64,000 bases of DNA, taken from assembly GCF_017301335.1 (NCBI RefSeq), contig NZ_CP071247.1:1364001-1428000 (forward strand). The letters run 5' to 3'. The translations under genes were made by a program, and so were the position numbers. Position 1 is the first letter of the stretch. Each line of letters begins with the position of its first letter. The notes beneath the pieces were generated by a model. It did not search any database, had not been told where the DNA came from, and was given only the letters and a program-made list of their open reading frames with translations. This DNA comes from Marinobacter salinisoli (GTDB taxonomy: Bacteria; Pseudomonadota; Gammaproteobacteria; Pseudomonadales; Oleiphilaceae). This document shows, in pieces, positions 35,574 to 45,830 of the stretch.

Positions 35574-35966
35574 ATGAGTATGCAAGACACGCTTGCGGAT
35601 ATGTTTACCCGTATCCGTAATGCACAGATGGCGTCGAAAGCTGATGTGACGATGCCGTCTTCAAAGATGAAGATCTCTGTAGCCCAGGTCCTGAAGGACG
35701 AAGGTTACGTTGAAGACTTTTCCGTTTCAGCCGACGCGAAGCCCGAGCTGACCATCACTCTCCGTTATTTCGGTGGTAAGCCCGTTATTGAAGAGATCAA
35801 GCGGGTCAGTCGTCCGAGTCTGCGCCAGTACAAAGGCGCTGGGGAACTGCCGAAAGTATCCGGTGGTCTTGGGGTCGCGATTGTCTCAACGTCCAAGGGC
35901 GTTATGACAGACCGCGCTGCACGTGCTGCCGGCGTGGGTGGCGAAGTCATCTGCACCGTATTCTAG
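35574..35966 (+). CDS. rpsH: 30S ribosomal protein S8
   Basis: 130 aa, central-domain organiser and in E. coli the translational repressor of the spc operon, acting near the rplE start. Start [18 protein letters not shown] at 35574 with AGGAG upstream; an in-frame extension back to 35517 has no support. Confidence 0.98.
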   Translation: MSMQDTLADMFTRIRNAQMASKADVTMPSSKMKISVAQVLKDEGYVEDFSVSADAKPELTITLRYFGGKPVIEEIKRVSRPSLRQYKGAGELPKVSGGLGVAIVSTSKGVMTDRAARAAGVGGEVICTVF

Positions 35967-35975
35967 GAGATACAC

Positions 35976-36509
35976 ATGTCCAGGGTTGCCAATAATCCTG
36001 TCGTGCTGCCTTCCGGTGTTGAGGTTAAGCTGAACGGACAGGAAATCAGTGTTAAGGGTTCCAAAGGATCCCTTCAATTGAATATCCACCAGGCGGTGGA
36101 AGTGAAGCAGGAAGAGAACGTTCTGCGCTTTGCCGCCCGCGATGGCGCAAAGCAGTCCCGCGCTCTTGCAGGTACTACTCGTGCACTGGTCAACAACATG
36201 GTGGTCGGCGTTTCCACCGGTTTCGAGCGTAAGCTCCAGCTGGTAGGCGTTGGATACCGTGCCCAGGCGCAGGGCAAGAAGCTCAATCTGACGCTGGGTT
36301 TTTCGCACCCGGTTGAGTACGAGCTGCCTGAGGGGATTACCGCTGAAACACCTTCTAATACTGAAGTCGTGATTCGCGGTATCGACAAGCAACAGGTTGG
36401 CCAGGTCGCTGCGGATGTCCGCGCTTACCGTCCGCCCGAGCCTTATAAGGGTAAGGGTGTTCGTTATGCGGATGAGCAGGTCAGACGCAAAGAAGCCAAG
36501 AAGAAATAA
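35976..36509 (+). CDS. rplF: 50S ribosomal protein L6
   Basis: 177 aa with two related domains; it contacts the sarcin-ricin loop near the factor-binding site. [20 protein letters not shown] and the C-terminal [16 protein letters not shown] motif are typical. The ribosome-binding site AGGAGA overlaps the rpsH stop. Confidence 0.98.
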   Translation: MSRVANNPVVLPSGVEVKLNGQEISVKGSKGSLQLNIHQAVEVKQEENVLRFAARDGAKQSRALAGTTRALVNNMVVGVSTGFERKLQLVGVGYRAQAQGKKLNLTLGFSHPVEYELPEGITAETPSNTEVVIRGIDKQQVGQVAADVRAYRPPEPYKGKGVRYADEQVRRKEAKKK

Positions 36510-36518
36510 GGCGGGACT

Positions 36519-36866
36519 ATGAGCGCGAATATCGAAAGAATGCGTCGCGCACGTAAAGTGCGTATGAAGATTCGTGAGCTGGGTGTCAATCGTCTGTGTG
36601 TGCATCGCACACCGCGTCACATGTACGCCCAGGTCACTACCGCAGATGGCAGCAAGGTTCTGGCATCTGCCTCCACGTTGGATAAGGAACTGCGCCAGGG
36701 TGCAACCGGTAACGTGGACGCCGCCAAGAAGGTTGGTCAGCTGATCGCTGAGCGTGCCAAGGCGGCAGGTGTTGAGCAGGTCGCATTTGACCGCTCCGGT
36801 TACCGTTATCACGGTCGTGTCCAGGCTCTTGCCGATGGCGCCCGTGAAGCTGGCTTGCAATTCTAA
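36519..36866 (+). CDS. rplR: 50S ribosomal protein L18
   Basis: 115 aa, binds 5S rRNA with L5. The basic N-terminus ([12 protein letters not shown]), [14 protein letters not shown] and [20 protein letters not shown] are conserved. Confidence 0.98.
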   Translation: MSANIERMRRARKVRMKIRELGVNRLCVHRTPRHMYAQVTTADGSKVLASASTLDKELRQGATGNVDAAKKVGQLIAERAKAAGVEQVAFDRSGYRYHGRVQALADGAREAGLQF

Positions 36867-36878
36867 GAGGTGGAGAAA

Positions 36879-37379
36879 ATGAGCGTTAACGAACAGAAGG
36901 CGCCTGAGCTCCAGGAAAGACTGGTTCAGGTGAACCGTGTCGCCAAGGTAGTTAAAGGTGGCCGTATTTTTGCCTTCACCGCACTGACCGTGGTTGGTGA
37001 CGGTAAAGGACGCGTTGGTTTTGGTCGTGGTAAGGCCCGGGAAGTCCCGGTTGCTATCCAGAAGGCCATGGAAGCTGCGCGCAAGAACATGGTTGACGTC
37101 CCTCTGGACGGCAATACACTTCAGTACCCGGTTCGGGCTCAGCATAGTGGCTCCAAGGTCTACATGCAGCCGGCTTCCGAAGGTACTGGTGTTATCGCCG
37201 GCGGTGCAATGCGCGCCGTACTCGAGGTGGCGGGTGTTCAGAACGTACTGTCCAAGTGCTACGGGTCTACCAACCCGGTGAACGTGGTACGTTCCACCAT
37301 CAAGGCTCTTCAGGCCATGCAGGCTCCTGAAGATATCGCAGCCAAGCGCGGGAAGACCGTGGAAGAAATCCTGGGTTGA
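36879..37379 (+). CDS. rpsE: 30S ribosomal protein S5
   Basis: 166 aa when started at ATG 36879 ([12 protein letters not shown]), almost the E. coli length; GTG 36870 would add three residues. It has a double-stranded-RNA-binding-like N-terminal domain ([20 protein letters not shown]) and contributes to accuracy and mRNA entry. Confidence 0.97.
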   Translation: MSVNEQKAPELQERLVQVNRVAKVVKGGRIFAFTALTVVGDGKGRVGFGRGKAREVPVAIQKAMEAARKNMVDVPLDGNTLQYPVRAQHSGSKVYMQPASEGTGVIAGGAMRAVLEVAGVQNVLSKCYGSTNPVNVVRSTIKALQAMQAPEDIAAKRGKTVEEILG

Positions 37380-37383
37380 AGTC

Positions 37384-37572
37384 ATGGCGAACGCAAATAC
37401 GATCAAAGTAACTCTGACCCGCAGCCCCATCGGCTGTCAGCCCAAGCACAAACTGTGCGTCAAGGGCCTGGGTCTTCGTAAAATCGGTCACACCGTGGAA
37501 GTGGAAGATACTCCTTCCGTTCGCGGTATGATCAACCGGGTGAATTACCTGGTTCGGGTTGAGGAGAACTAA
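37384..37572 (+). CDS. rpmD: 50S ribosomal protein L30
   Basis: 62 aa. [20 protein letters not shown] followed by [13 protein letters not shown] is the family signature. Four bases after rpsE, with no clear ribosome-binding site of its own, so probably coupled. Confidence 0.97.
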   Translation: MANANTIKVTLTRSPIGCQPKHKLCVKGLGLRKIGHTVEVEDTPSVRGMINRVNYLVRVEEN

Positions 37573-37573
37573 G

Positions 37574-38008
37574 ATGCGTCTGAACGAACTTAGTCCAGAG
37601 CCCGGTTCACGCCCAGCCGGCAAGCGCGTTGGTCGTGGTATCGGTAGTGGTCTCGGTAAAACTGGTGGTCGCGGTCATAAGGGTCTCAAGTCCCGTTCCG
37701 GCGGCTCCGTGGCTCCGGGCTTCGAGGGTGGTCAGCAGCCTTTGGCGCGCCGTCTGCCGAAATTCGGTTTTACCTCTCGCCAGCAGCGTTACGTTGCAGA
37801 GATTCGTTTGAACGAATTGGCGAAGGTTGAAGGCGATGTGGCGGATCTGGCTGCTCTGAAGAAGGCAGATATCGTTCGCGAGGAAATCCGTGAAGCCAAG
37901 GTTATCCTGTCCGGCGAGCTTAGCCGTCCAGTAACCGTGAAAGGCCTGCGGGTAACCAAGGGTGCACGCGAGGCAATTACTGCCGCGGGTGGAAAAGTCG
38001 AAGACTAA
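37574..38008 (+). CDS. rplO: 50S ribosomal protein L15
   Basis: 144 aa, as in E. coli. Glycine-rich rRNA-binding N-terminus ([20 protein letters not shown]). Start at 37574 with GAGGAG upstream; an in-frame extension to 37559 would overlap rpmD. Confidence 0.98.
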   Translation: MRLNELSPEPGSRPAGKRVGRGIGSGLGKTGGRGHKGLKSRSGGSVAPGFEGGQQPLARRLPKFGFTSRQQRYVAEIRLNELAKVEGDVADLAALKKADIVREEIREAKVILSGELSRPVTVKGLRVTKGAREAITAAGGKVED

Positions 38009-38025
38009 GGCGAGTCGAGGACTAA

Positions 38026-39348
38026 ATGGCCAAGACAGCATCATTGCCTGCGGGCGCGGGAAAAGGATTGGCAGAGCTTCGGTCGAGGCTCTGGTTTGTA
38101 TTCCTGGCACTGTTGGTGTACCGAATCGGTGCCCACATCCCGGTGCCAGGGATTAATCCTGACCGGCTCGCAGCCTTGTTCGAACAGAATCAGGGCACAA
38201 TCCTGAGTATGTTCAACATGTTTTCCGGTGGTGCGCTTGAGCGCATGAGTATCTTCGCTCTCGGTATCATGCCGTATATCTCGGCTTCGATTATCATGCA
38301 GCTCATGACTGCGGTCAGTCCGCAGCTTGAGCAGCTGAAGAAAGAAGGTGAGGCTGGACGTCGTAAGATCAGCCAGTACACGCGGTATGGTACGGTGCTT
38401 CTCGCCCTGATTCAGGGTGCAGGTATTTCGGTTGGTTTGGCCTCGCAGGGCGTGACCTTCAACGACAGCTTCAGCTTCCACTTTGTGGCAGTTGTTTCGT
38501 TCGTGAGCGGTGCCGTCTTCATGATGTGGCTTGGTGAGCAGATCACTGAGCGCGGCGTTGGTAACGGCATCTCGCTGCTGATTTTCGCAGGGATCGTTGC
38601 CGGTCTGCCGGGTGCCATCGGCCAGACTCTGGAGCAGGCCCGCAATGGCGAAATGAGCCTGCTGGTCGTGCTTGGTATTGGTGTGTTGGCGGTTGCGGTT
38701 ATTGGCTTCGTGGTATTCATGGAGCGAGGCCAGAGACGCCTGACCATCAACTACGCCAAACGCCAGCAAGGTCGCCGGGTGTTTGCTCAGCAGTCCAGCC
38801 ACCTGCCTCTGAAAGTGAACATGGCCGGCGTAATCCCGCCCATTTTCGCTTCCTCTATCCTGCTGTTCCCGGCCTCAATCGGGCAGTGGTTTGGTCAGGG
38901 TGAAGGCATGGAATGGCTGAGTAATCTGTCCCAGGCGTTGGCTCCGAGTCAGCCGTTGTACATTATCCTGTTCGCAGCAGCAGTGGTTTTCTTCTGCTTC
39001 TTCTATACGGCGCTGATGTACAACCCGAAAGAAGTAGCGGATAACCTCAAGCGCTCTGGAGCGTTTATTCCGGGCATTCGTCCCGGTGATCAGACTGCCA
39101 AGTATATTGATGGCGTTCTGACCCGGTTGACCCTGTTCGGTGCTATGTATATCGCAGCAGTGTCCCTGTTCCCTCAGTTTCTGATGGTGGCCGGGAATGT
39201 CCCGTTCTATCTGGGCGGTACGTCGCTGCTGATTGTTGTAGTCGTGGTGATGGATTTCATGGCGCAGGTTCAATCTCATCTGATGTCTCATCAGTATGAG
39301 TCCCTGATGAAGAAATCCAATCTCAAGGGCTATGGACGGAACGGCTGA
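38026..39348 (+). CDS. secY: Preprotein translocase subunit SecY
   Basis: A 440-aa channel subunit of SecYEG with ten predicted transmembrane helices. The plug region after the first helix ([20 protein letters not shown]) and the cytoplasmic loop [10 protein letters not shown] used by SecA and ribosomes are present. Its place in the spc operon before rpmJ is conserved. Confidence 0.99.
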   Translation: MAKTASLPAGAGKGLAELRSRLWFVFLALLVYRIGAHIPVPGINPDRLAALFEQNQGTILSMFNMFSGGALERMSIFALGIMPYISASIIMQLMTAVSPQLEQLKKEGEAGRRKISQYTRYGTVLLALIQGAGISVGLASQGVTFNDSFSFHFVAVVSFVSGAVFMMWLGEQITERGVGNGISLLIFAGIVAGLPGAIGQTLEQARNGEMSLLVVLGIGVLAVAVIGFVVFMERGQRRLTINYAKRQQGRRVFAQQSSHLPLKVNMAGVIPPIFASSILLFPASIGQWFGQGEGMEWLSNLSQALAPSQPLYIILFAAAVVFFCFFYTALMYNPKEVADNLKRSGAFIPGIRPGDQTAKYIDGVLTRLTLFGAMYIAAVSLFPQFLMVAGNVPFYLGGTSLLIVVVVVMDFMAQVQSHLMSHQYESLMKKSNLKGYGRNG

Positions 39349-39377
39349 GCCGTTCCCCTTGGAAACTGGAGTCGACA

Positions 39378-39491
39378 ATGAAAGTACGCGCTTCGGTAAA
39401 GAAAATTTGCCGTAACTGCAAAGTAATTCGTCGCAATGGCTCGGTCCGAGTCATCTGCACGGAGCCTCGTCACAAGCAGCGTCAGGGTTAA
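39378..39491 (+). CDS. rpmJ: 50S ribosomal protein L36 (zinc-binding form)
   Basis: 37 aa: [19 protein letters not shown], then [18 protein letters not shown]. The zinc ribbon residues C11, C14, C27 and H32 are all present, so this is the C+ form. GGAG lies upstream of the ATG. It ends the spc operon. Confidence 0.97.
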   Translation: MKVRASVKKICRNCKVIRRNGSVRVICTEPRHKQRQG

Positions 39492-39536
39492 TCCTTATCC
39501 GGAAACCTGATTGCACAAAAGGCGATCGAAATATCG

Positions 39537-39570
39537 GCGCTTGACTCCACGCGGGGTCAAGCGCTATTAT
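39537..39570 (+). promoter_or_regulatory. Alpha operon promoter within an inverted repeat
   Basis: TTGACT (39541-39546), an 18-bp spacer and TATTAT (39565-39570) upstream of rpsM. A perfect 9-bp inverted repeat, GCGCTTGAC (39537-39545) and GTCAAGCGC (39556-39564), covers most of the -35 box and ends against the -10 box. It could serve as a terminator-like hairpin for the spc transcript, or as an operator. The predicted leader to rpsM is about 55 nt. Confidence 0.65.
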
Positions 39571-39631
39571 TTCGCGCCCTTTTTGTGGCGGAAAATTCAC
39601 ACAGCAAAGCTTTGAACGCGGAGTAATTTGG

Positions 39632-39988
39632 ATGGCACGTATAGCCGGTGTCAATATACCCGATAACAAACATGCTGTTATCTCGCTCACCTACATCTTT
39701 GGTGTTGGCAAGACAACAGCCCAGAAGCTTTGCGATGCAACCGGCGTTAAGCCGGACGTCAAGGTCAAAGACCTGAGCGACGAGCAGCTGGAGTCACTTC
39801 GTACTGAAGTTACCAAGCTGACTGTCGAAGGCGATCTGCGTCGTGAAGTTCAGATGAACATTAAGCGTTTGAAGGATCTCGGCTGCTTCCGTGGTCTGCG
39901 CCATCGTCATGGACTCCCTGTCCGTGGCCAGCGCACGAAGACCAACGCACGCACCCGTAAAGGTCCTCGCAAACCGATTCGCAAGTAA
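39632..39988 (+). CDS. rpsM: 30S ribosomal protein S13
   Basis: 118 aa, a head protein bridging to the 50S subunit. [20 protein letters not shown] and [20 protein letters not shown] are diagnostic. First gene of the alpha operon. Confidence 0.99.
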   Translation: MARIAGVNIPDNKHAVISLTYIFGVGKTTAQKLCDATGVKPDVKVKDLSDEQLESLRTEVTKLTVEGDLRREVQMNIKRLKDLGCFRGLRHRHGLPVRGQRTKTNARTRKGPRKPIRK

Positions 39989-40001
39989 CAGGTAGGCAAA
40001 C

Positions 40002-40391
40002 ATGGCAAAGCCAGGTACACGTACCCGTAAAAAGGTGAAAAAGACGGTTGTTGATGGCGTCGCGCACATTCACGCGTCCTTCAACAACACTATCGTGACC
40101 ATTTCCGACCGTCAGGGCAACGTACTGTCCTGGGCTACCTCTGGTGGTTCCGGTTTCCGTGGGTCGCGCAAGAGTACACCTTTTGCTGCGCAGGTAGCAG
40201 CTGAAAGAGCCGGTAACGCGGCTGCTGAATACGGCCTGAAAAACCTGGATGTTGAAGTCAAGGGTCCTGGACCCGGGCGTGAATCTGCAGTTCGTGCGCT
40301 GAACGCGTGCGGCTATAAGATCACCAACATCACAGATGTGACGCCGATTCCCCATAACGGTTGTCGCCCGCCGAAAAAGCGCCGCGTCTAA
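40002..40391 (+). CDS. rpsK: 30S ribosomal protein S11
   Basis: 129 aa, forms the platform around the mRNA exit. VADGVAHI-type segment ([20 protein letters not shown]) and the C-terminal [12 protein letters not shown] are typical. Confidence 0.99.
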   Translation: MAKPGTRTRKKVKKTVVDGVAHIHASFNNTIVTISDRQGNVLSWATSGGSGFRGSRKSTPFAAQVAAERAGNAAAEYGLKNLDVEVKGPGPGRESAVRALNACGYKITNITDVTPIPHNGCRPPKKRRV

Positions 40392-40409
40392 CACAGGAGA
40401 CAGTGAATT

Positions 40410-41030
40410 ATGGCTCGTTATATAGGCCCGAAGTGCAAGCTGTCTCGTCGTGAAGGGACAGATCTTTTTCTGAAGAGCGGTGTTCGCGCACTCGACTCCA
40501 AGTGCAACATTGAGACAAAGCCAGGCATGCACGGTGCAGGCCGCGGCCGTCTGTCCGAGTACGGCGTACAGCTTCGCGAAAAGCAGAAAGTTCGTCGCAT
40601 CTACGGCGTTCTTGAGAAGCAGTTCCGTAATTATTACAAAGAGGCGGCCCGTCTGAAGGGTGCAACCGGTGAGAACCTGCTGCAACTTCTGGAAGGTCGT
40701 CTCGACAACGTTGTATACCGCATGGGCTTTGGTTCTACCCGTGCAGAATCCCGTCAGCTCGTCTCTCACAAGGCGATTCTGGTAAACGACAAGGTTGTGA
40801 ATATCGCTTCCTACCAGGTCAAGCCGGGTGACGTTGTGAGTGTGCGTGAGAAGGCCAAGAATCAGCTGCGTGTTAAAGGCGCGCTGGAACTGTCTGCTAG
40901 CCGCGCACCGGTGAGCTGGGTAGAGGTCGACGCCAACAAGATGTCCGGCGTTTACAAGTCAGTACCTGAGCGTACTGAGCTGCCGAGTGACATCAATGAG
41001 AACCTCATCGTCGAGCTTTACTCCAAGTAA
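40410..41030 (+). CDS. rpsD: 30S ribosomal protein S4
   Basis: 206 aa, a primary 16S binder, mRNA entry helicase component and, in E. coli, repressor of the alpha operon. [20 protein letters not shown] and an S4 RNA-binding domain ([20 protein letters not shown]) are seen. AGGAGA upstream. Confidence 0.99.
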   Translation: MARYIGPKCKLSRREGTDLFLKSGVRALDSKCNIETKPGMHGAGRGRLSEYGVQLREKQKVRRIYGVLEKQFRNYYKEAARLKGATGENLLQLLEGRLDNVVYRMGFGSTRAESRQLVSHKAILVNDKVVNIASYQVKPGDVVSVREKAKNQLRVKGALELSASRAPVSWVEVDANKMSGVYKSVPERTELPSDINENLIVELYSK

Positions 41031-41065
41031 AGCCTAGTTAGCAACGATAGCAGATAGGGGCGTCT

Positions 41066-42070
41066 ATGCAGCGTTCAGTACATGAGTTATTGACACCTCG
41101 TACGATTGACGTGAAGGAGTTGAGTGCCACGCGTGCCAAGGTGACGCTTGAGCCTCTGGAAAGAGGCTTCGGTCACACCCTCGGTAGCGCACTGCGCCGC
41201 ATTCTCCTGTCCTCGATGCCGGGCTGCGCCATCACTGAAGCGCAGATCGACGGTGTCTTGCACGAGTACAGCGCCATTGAAGGTGTTCAGGAGGACGTCA
41301 TCGAGATTCTTCTGAATCTCAAGGGCGTTGCCGTTAAGTTGGAAGGTCGGGACGACGTTGAGCTGACGCTCAACAAAAAGGGCCCGGGTGTTGTGACTGC
41401 CGGCGATATCAAGCTTGACCACGATGTCGAGATTGCCAACCCGGAGCATGAGATCTGTCACCTGAGTGAGAACGGTGAAGTGAACATGCGCCTGCGTGTT
41501 GCCCGCGGTCGCGGCTATGAGCCGGCTGATCAACGGGGTCTTGACGAGGACGAAACTCGCGCGATTGGACGCCTGCAGCTGGATGCGACATTCAGCCCGG
41601 TTCGTCGTGTGGCTTACGCCGTGGAAAGTGCACGGGTAGAGCAGCGCACCGACCTGGACAAGCTGGTAATTGACCTGGAGACCAATGGCACGATCGATCC
41701 GGAAGAAGCAATTCGCCGGGCCGCGACCATCCTCCAGCAGCAATTGGCGGTGTTTGTCGATTTCGATCATGAGAAAGAGCCTGAGCGAGTAGAGGAAGAG
41801 GAAGAGATCGATCCGATTCTGCTGCGCCCGGTGGATGATCTGGAATTGACAGTGCGTTCAGCTAACTGCTTGAAGGCGGAAAATATTTACTACATCGGCG
41901 ATCTGATTCAGCGCACTGAAGTTGAGCTGCTGAAGACGCCTAACCTGGGTAAAAAGTCGCTGACCGAGATCAAGGACGTTCTGGCGTCCCGTGGTTTGTC
42001 TCTGGGCATGCGTCTTGATAACTGGCCGCCGGCGAGCCTTCGTGGCGACGACCGGGTTCTGGGCGGTTAA
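41066..42070 (+). CDS. rpoA: DNA-directed RNA polymerase subunit alpha
   Basis: 334 aa. The N-terminal dimerisation domain ([20 protein letters not shown]) starts RNA polymerase assembly; the C-terminal domain ([20 protein letters not shown], then [20 protein letters not shown]) contacts UP elements and activators such as CRP. Confidence 0.99.
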   Translation: MQRSVHELLTPRTIDVKELSATRAKVTLEPLERGFGHTLGSALRRILLSSMPGCAITEAQIDGVLHEYSAIEGVQEDVIEILLNLKGVAVKLEGRDDVELTLNKKGPGVVTAGDIKLDHDVEIANPEHEICHLSENGEVNMRLRVARGRGYEPADQRGLDEDETRAIGRLQLDATFSPVRRVAYAVESARVEQRTDLDKLVIDLETNGTIDPEEAIRRAATILQQQLAVFVDFDHEKEPERVEEEEEIDPILLRPVDDLELTVRSANCLKAENIYYIGDLIQRTEVELLKTPNLGKKSLTEIKDVLASRGLSLGMRLDNWPPASLRGDDRVLGG

Positions 42071-42103
42071 TCGCCGATTAGTTTAAGGTAAGGAATCAGA
42101 GCA

Positions 42104-42502
42104 ATGCGTCATCGTAAGAGTGGTCGTAAGTTCAGTCGGACCAGCGCGCATCGCAAAGCCATGTTTCGTAACATGACTGCGTCGCTGGTTGAACACGAGC
42201 TGATCAAAACAACGCTGCCGAAAGCCAAAGAGCTTCGTCGGGTGGCTGAGCCTTTGATCACGCTGTCTAAAAATGATTCGGTTGCAAACCGTCGTTTGGC
42301 GTTCGCGCGCCTGCGTAGCGACGAAGCGGTTGCCAAGCTCTTCGACGAGCTGGGCCCGCGTTACAGCGACCGTCCTGGCGGTTATCTTCGTATCCTGAAG
42401 TGTGGCTTCCGTGCAGGCGACAATGCCCCGATGGCATTCGTTGAGCTGGTAGGTCGTCCGCTGGATATCGAAGCGGAAGAGGTGGACGAAGACGAGGCGT
42501 AA
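42104..42502 (+). CDS. rplQ: 50S ribosomal protein L17
   Basis: 132 aa. [20 protein letters not shown] and the C-terminal acidic extension ([10 protein letters not shown]) are clear. Last gene of the alpha operon; a strong terminator follows. Confidence 0.99.
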   Translation: MRHRKSGRKFSRTSAHRKAMFRNMTASLVEHELIKTTLPKAKELRRVAEPLITLSKNDSVANRRLAFARLRSDEAVAKLFDELGPRYSDRPGGYLRILKCGFRAGDNAPMAFVELVGRPLDIEAEEVDEDEA

Positions 42503-42522
42503 GTGCTTCGGCTTTGGCCAAC

Positions 42523-42558
42523 GAAAAAACCGGGTTCCGAAAGGTTCCCGGTTTTTTT
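42523..42558 (+). terminator. Terminator of the alpha operon
   Basis: ACCGGG (42529-42534) and CCCGGT (42547-42552), extended by an inner CC/GG pair across a TT/TT internal loop, with tetraloop GAAA and a run of T after it. A-rich on the 5' side, so it may work in both directions. Confidence 0.9.
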
Positions 42559-42589
42559 GTGTCTGGAGTTTGGTTCTGTCCGCTGGGGC

Positions 42590-42670
42590 GGAGGGGGTAA
42601 GTGTTTTTTAAGGCAAAAGTAACTCGCTGCGCTCAGACAGCTTTTTCCTTAAAAAACACTTACCCCCTCC
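42590..42670. repeat. Large inverted repeat 1 in the rplQ-uvrA gap
   Basis: A 29-base arm (42590-42618, beginning GGAGGGGGTAAGTG) pairs with a 28-base arm (42643-42670, ending CACTTACCCCCTCC) with a single unpaired base. The loop GTAACTCGCTGCGCTCAGACAG resembles the loop of the next repeat on the opposite strand. Likely a member of an intergenic palindromic repeat family placed between convergent genes. Confidence 0.85.
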
Positions 42671-42713
42671 ACTTCACATCGAGTGTTTAAGGCCGAAACG
42701 AAAGCTTGCCTCG

Positions 42714-42794
42714 GGGTCTGGGTGGCCTTTCTGCCGGAAAAATGTGTCTGAGCGAAGCGCGTTATTTTTCCAGAAGAAAGGCTATCCAGATCCC
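42714..42794. repeat. Large inverted repeat 2 in the rplQ-uvrA gap
   Basis: Left arm 42714-42743 (GGGTCTGGGTGGCCTTTC...) pairs imperfectly with right arm 42764-42794 (...GAAAGGCTATCCAGATCCC). The loop GTGTCTGAGCGAAGCGCGTT, read on the minus strand, is AACGCGCTTCGCTCAGACAC, close to the loop of repeat 1 (AACTCGCTGCGCTCAGACAG). It ends 33 bp before the uvrA stop and may serve as its terminator. Confidence 0.75.
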
Positions 42795-42827
42795 GTACTC
42801 CCCTGACAGCAAGCCTGCCGCCAGAGC

Positions 42828-45650
42828 TTATTTCGACAGCATCGGCTTCAAATACCGCCCAGTATGTGAGCGTTTATTTTCCGAAACCTCCTCCGGGGTT
42901 CCCTCAGCAATTATCTGTCCGCCGCCAGAACCACCCTCCGGCCCGAGATCCACGATCCAGTCGGCGGTCTTGATGACATCCAGATTGTGCTCAATCACGA
43001 CAATAGTGTTGCCGTGATCCCGCAGTCGTTCCAGAACGTTCAATAGTTGCTGGATATCGTAGAAATGCAGGCCAGTCGTCGGCTCGTCCAGGATGTACAG
43101 GGTTTTGCCGGTATCCCGCTTGGATAGCTCCTTGGCCAGCTTTACACGTTGGGCCTCACCGCCGGAGAGGGTTACCGCGCTCTGGCCGAGGCGAATATAG
43201 GACAGGCCTACGTCGATCAGGGTCTGAAGCTTGCGAGCGATGAATGGCACGGCGTCGAAGAACTCCCGACCTTCTTCCACGGTCATTTCCAGAACTTCGT
43301 GGATGTTCTTGCCTTTATAACGGACTTCGAGAGTTTCTCGATTGTAGCGCTTGCCTTTGCAGACATCGCAGGGGACGTAGACATCCGGCAGAAAGTGCAT
43401 TTCAACCTTGATGACGCCATCACCCTGACAGGCTTCGCAGCGCCCCCCTTTGACGTTGAAGGAAAAGCGCCCGGGTTTGTAGCCCCGTGATCGGGCCTCT
43501 TGTGTCCCGGCAAACAACTCCCGGATAGGGGTGAACAGTCCGGTATAGGTCGCCGGGTTGGAGCGTGGTGTCCGGCCAATGGGGCTCTGGTCGATATCGA
43601 TCACTTTGTCGAGATGATCCAGACCTTTCAGGTTGCCGTGGGGTGCCGCGCTCAGGCTAGTGGCCTTGTTCAGCTTGGTGGCTGCCACTGGGTACAGGGT
43701 GCTGTTGATTAGCGTGGACTTGCCCGAGCCGGAGACGCCGGTGACGCAGGTCATTACCCCGAGCGGGATCTTCAATGTCACGTCTTGCAGGTTGTTGCCC
43801 GTCGCGCCGGTTAAGGTGAGAGATTTTCCGGAGCCTTTGTTGCGCTCAGCGGGTATCGCGATTTCCTTGGTGCCATTGAGGTACTGGCCGGTGAGGGAAT
43901 CCGGATTGTCCAGAATCTGCTGGGGAGTACCCTGGGCGATGACCTGGCCACCGTGCACCCCGGCGCCTGGGCCAATATCAATGATGTGGTCGGCGGCGCG
44001 GATGGCGTCTTCGTCGTGCTCTACCACGATGACTGTGTTGCCGAGGTCGCGGAGGTGGGTCAGGGTTGCCAGCAGTCGGTCGTTATCCCTTTGGTGCAGG
44101 CCGATGGAGGGCTCGTCGAGTATGTACATGACGCCCACGAGGCCAGCCCCGATCTGGCTGGCCAGTCGGATCCGCTGGGCTTCGCCGCCGGACAAGGTGT
44201 CGGCGCTGCGTTCGAGAGTGAGGTACTCAAGCCCTACGTTGACCAGAAACTGCAGGCGCTGGCGAATTTCTTTCAGGATCTTTTCCGCAATCTCGCCCTT
44301 GCGCCCCGGCAAGGCGAGAGCGTCAAAGTAGTCGTGTGCCTCGCCCACTGGCAATCGGGTGACGTCCGCCAGGTTGTTGTCTTCGATGAACACGTGGCGG
44401 GCGCTTCTCCGCAGGCGCGAGCCGCCGCAATCCTTGCACGGCTGGGTGCTCAGGTTACGAGCAAGCTCCTCCCGCACGCTCTGGGAATCGGTTTCCCGGT
44501 AACGGCGCTCCAGGTTTGGAAGGATGCCTTCGAACGGGTGGGCCTTTTCCATGATATGGCCGCGGGAATTCACGTAGCGGAAGGAAATCGGTTCATTGCC
44601 CGAGCCGTTTAGAAGGGCACTCTGGAAATCTTCGGGCAGGTCGGCCCAGGGTGTTTCCAGATCGACGCCGTAATGCTCGGCGACCGACGTCAGCATTTGA
44701 AAGTAGTATACGGCTCTGCGGTCCCAGCCCTTGATGGCGCCGGCGGCCAGTGTGGCCTCGGGATGCTGGATGATTTTGTCAGGGTCGAAGAACTGGCGCA
44801 CCCCCAAGCCGTCGCACGTGGGACACGCCCCTGCGGGGTTGTTGAATGAAAAGATCCTCGGTTCCAGTTCGCTGAGTGCGTAGCCGCATTGGGTGCAGGC
44901 ATAGCGGGCAGAGCAAATATGCTCTTCGCCATCGCCGGTCATTGGCGCGACGATGGCAATCCCATCGGCCATTTCCAGCGCGGTTTCAAAGCTTTCCGCC
45001 AGGCGCTGCTCGAGTCCGGTTTTGACTTTGAAGCGGTCTACCACCACATCGATCTGGTGCTTGCGCTTTTTGTCGAGGGCGGGCACATCGTCGATATCGT
45101 AGACGGTGCCGTCGACCCGGAGCCGAATAAAGCCCTGGCTCTTCATGGTTTCGATGACCTGGTGATGCTCGCCTTTGCGGTCGCGGATCACCGGCGCGAG
45201 AATCATCAGCTTACTGTCTGCCGGCATGGCAAGTACCTGGTCCACCATCTGGCTGATGGTCTGGGCTTCCAGAGGCTGGCCGTGGTCCGGGCAGCGGGGT
45301 TCACCGGCGCGGGCAAAAAGAAGGCGCAAGTAATCGTAGATTTCGGTGATGGTGCCGACGGTAGAGCGGGGGTTATGGGAGGTGGATTTCTGTTCGATGG
45401 AGATCGCCGGCGACAGGCCTTCTATATGGTCGACATCGGGCTTTTCCATCATCGACAGAAACTGGCGCGCGTAGGTCGACAGTGATTCCACGTAGCGACG
45501 CTGCCCCTCGGCATAAAGGGTGTCGAACGCGAGAGACGATTTGCCTGAACCGGACAGCCCGGTCACCACGATCAGCTTGTCCCGCGGCAGATCCAGGTCG
45601 ATATTCTTCAGGTTGTGGGTGCGTGCGCCCTTGATCTGAATACGGTCCAT
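42828..45650 (-). CDS. uvrA: Excinuclease ABC subunit A
   Basis: A 940-aa DNA-damage sensor of nucleotide excision repair that loads UvrB. It has two ABC ATPase modules: Walker A GLSGSGKS (31-38) in the first and [12 protein letters not shown] in the second, with two LSGGEAQR signatures. Zinc modules CTQCGYAL...CPTCDGLG and CEACQGDG...CDVCKGKR are intact. Divergent from the MFS gene. No LexA box of CTGT-N8-ACAG type is evident in the 180-bp upstream gap. Confidence 0.99.
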   Translation of the reverse strand: MDRIQIKGARTHNLKNIDLDLPRDKLIVVTGLSGSGKSSLAFDTLYAEGQRRYVESLSTYARQFLSMMEKPDVDHIEGLSPAISIEQKSTSHNPRSTVGTITEIYDYLRLLFARAGEPRCPDHGQPLEAQTISQMVDQVLAMPADSKLMILAPVIRDRKGEHHQVIETMKSQGFIRLRVDGTVYDIDDVPALDKKRKHQIDVVVDRFKVKTGLEQRLAESFETALEMADGIAIVAPMTGDGEEHICSARYACTQCGYALSELEPRIFSFNNPAGACPTCDGLGVRQFFDPDKIIQHPEATLAAGAIKGWDRRAVYYFQMLTSVAEHYGVDLETPWADLPEDFQSALLNGSGNEPISFRYVNSRGHIMEKAHPFEGILPNLERRYRETDSQSVREELARNLSTQPCKDCGGSRLRRSARHVFIEDNNLADVTRLPVGEAHDYFDALALPGRKGEIAEKILKEIRQRLQFLVNVGLEYLTLERSADTLSGGEAQRIRLASQIGAGLVGVMYILDEPSIGLHQRDNDRLLATLTHLRDLGNTVIVVEHDEDAIRAADHIIDIGPGAGVHGGQVIAQGTPQQILDNPDSLTGQYLNGTKEIAIPAERNKGSGKSLTLTGATGNNLQDVTLKIPLGVMTCVTGVSGSGKSTLINSTLYPVAATKLNKATSLSAAPHGNLKGLDHLDKVIDIDQSPIGRTPRSNPATYTGLFTPIRELFAGTQEARSRGYKPGRFSFNVKGGRCEACQGDGVIKVEMHFLPDVYVPCDVCKGKRYNRETLEVRYKGKNIHEVLEMTVEEGREFFDAVPFIARKLQTLIDVGLSYIRLGQSAVTLSGGEAQRVKLAKELSKRDTGKTLYILDEPTTGLHFYDIQQLLNVLERLRDHGNTIVVIEHNLDVIKTADWIVDLGPEGGSGGGQIIAEGTPEEVSENKRSHTGRYLKPMLSK

Positions 45651-45830
45651 AACACCTCGCTCAGAGAAAAAACGGAAATTATAACGCGTTCACCGGGTGA
45701 CAGCGAAAGCACAGTGGTTCTCGGGTTGTTATCCGGTGCCGAGGCGGATTGGCTTCTGCTACAATGCGCCGCCTGCAACGGCTGCTCTTTTGTGCAGCTC
45801 GCGTTTCAACCCGGCTTTGGTGGCATTTTC

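Noticed and set aside
42590..42794. CRISPR array
   Set aside because: There are only two dissimilar palindromes, with no regular direct repeats or spacers, and no cas gene in the window.
42706..43017. A 103-codon plus-strand frame over the repeats and the 3' end of uvrA
   Set aside because: It is antisense to conserved uvrA codons and begins inside an inverted repeat.
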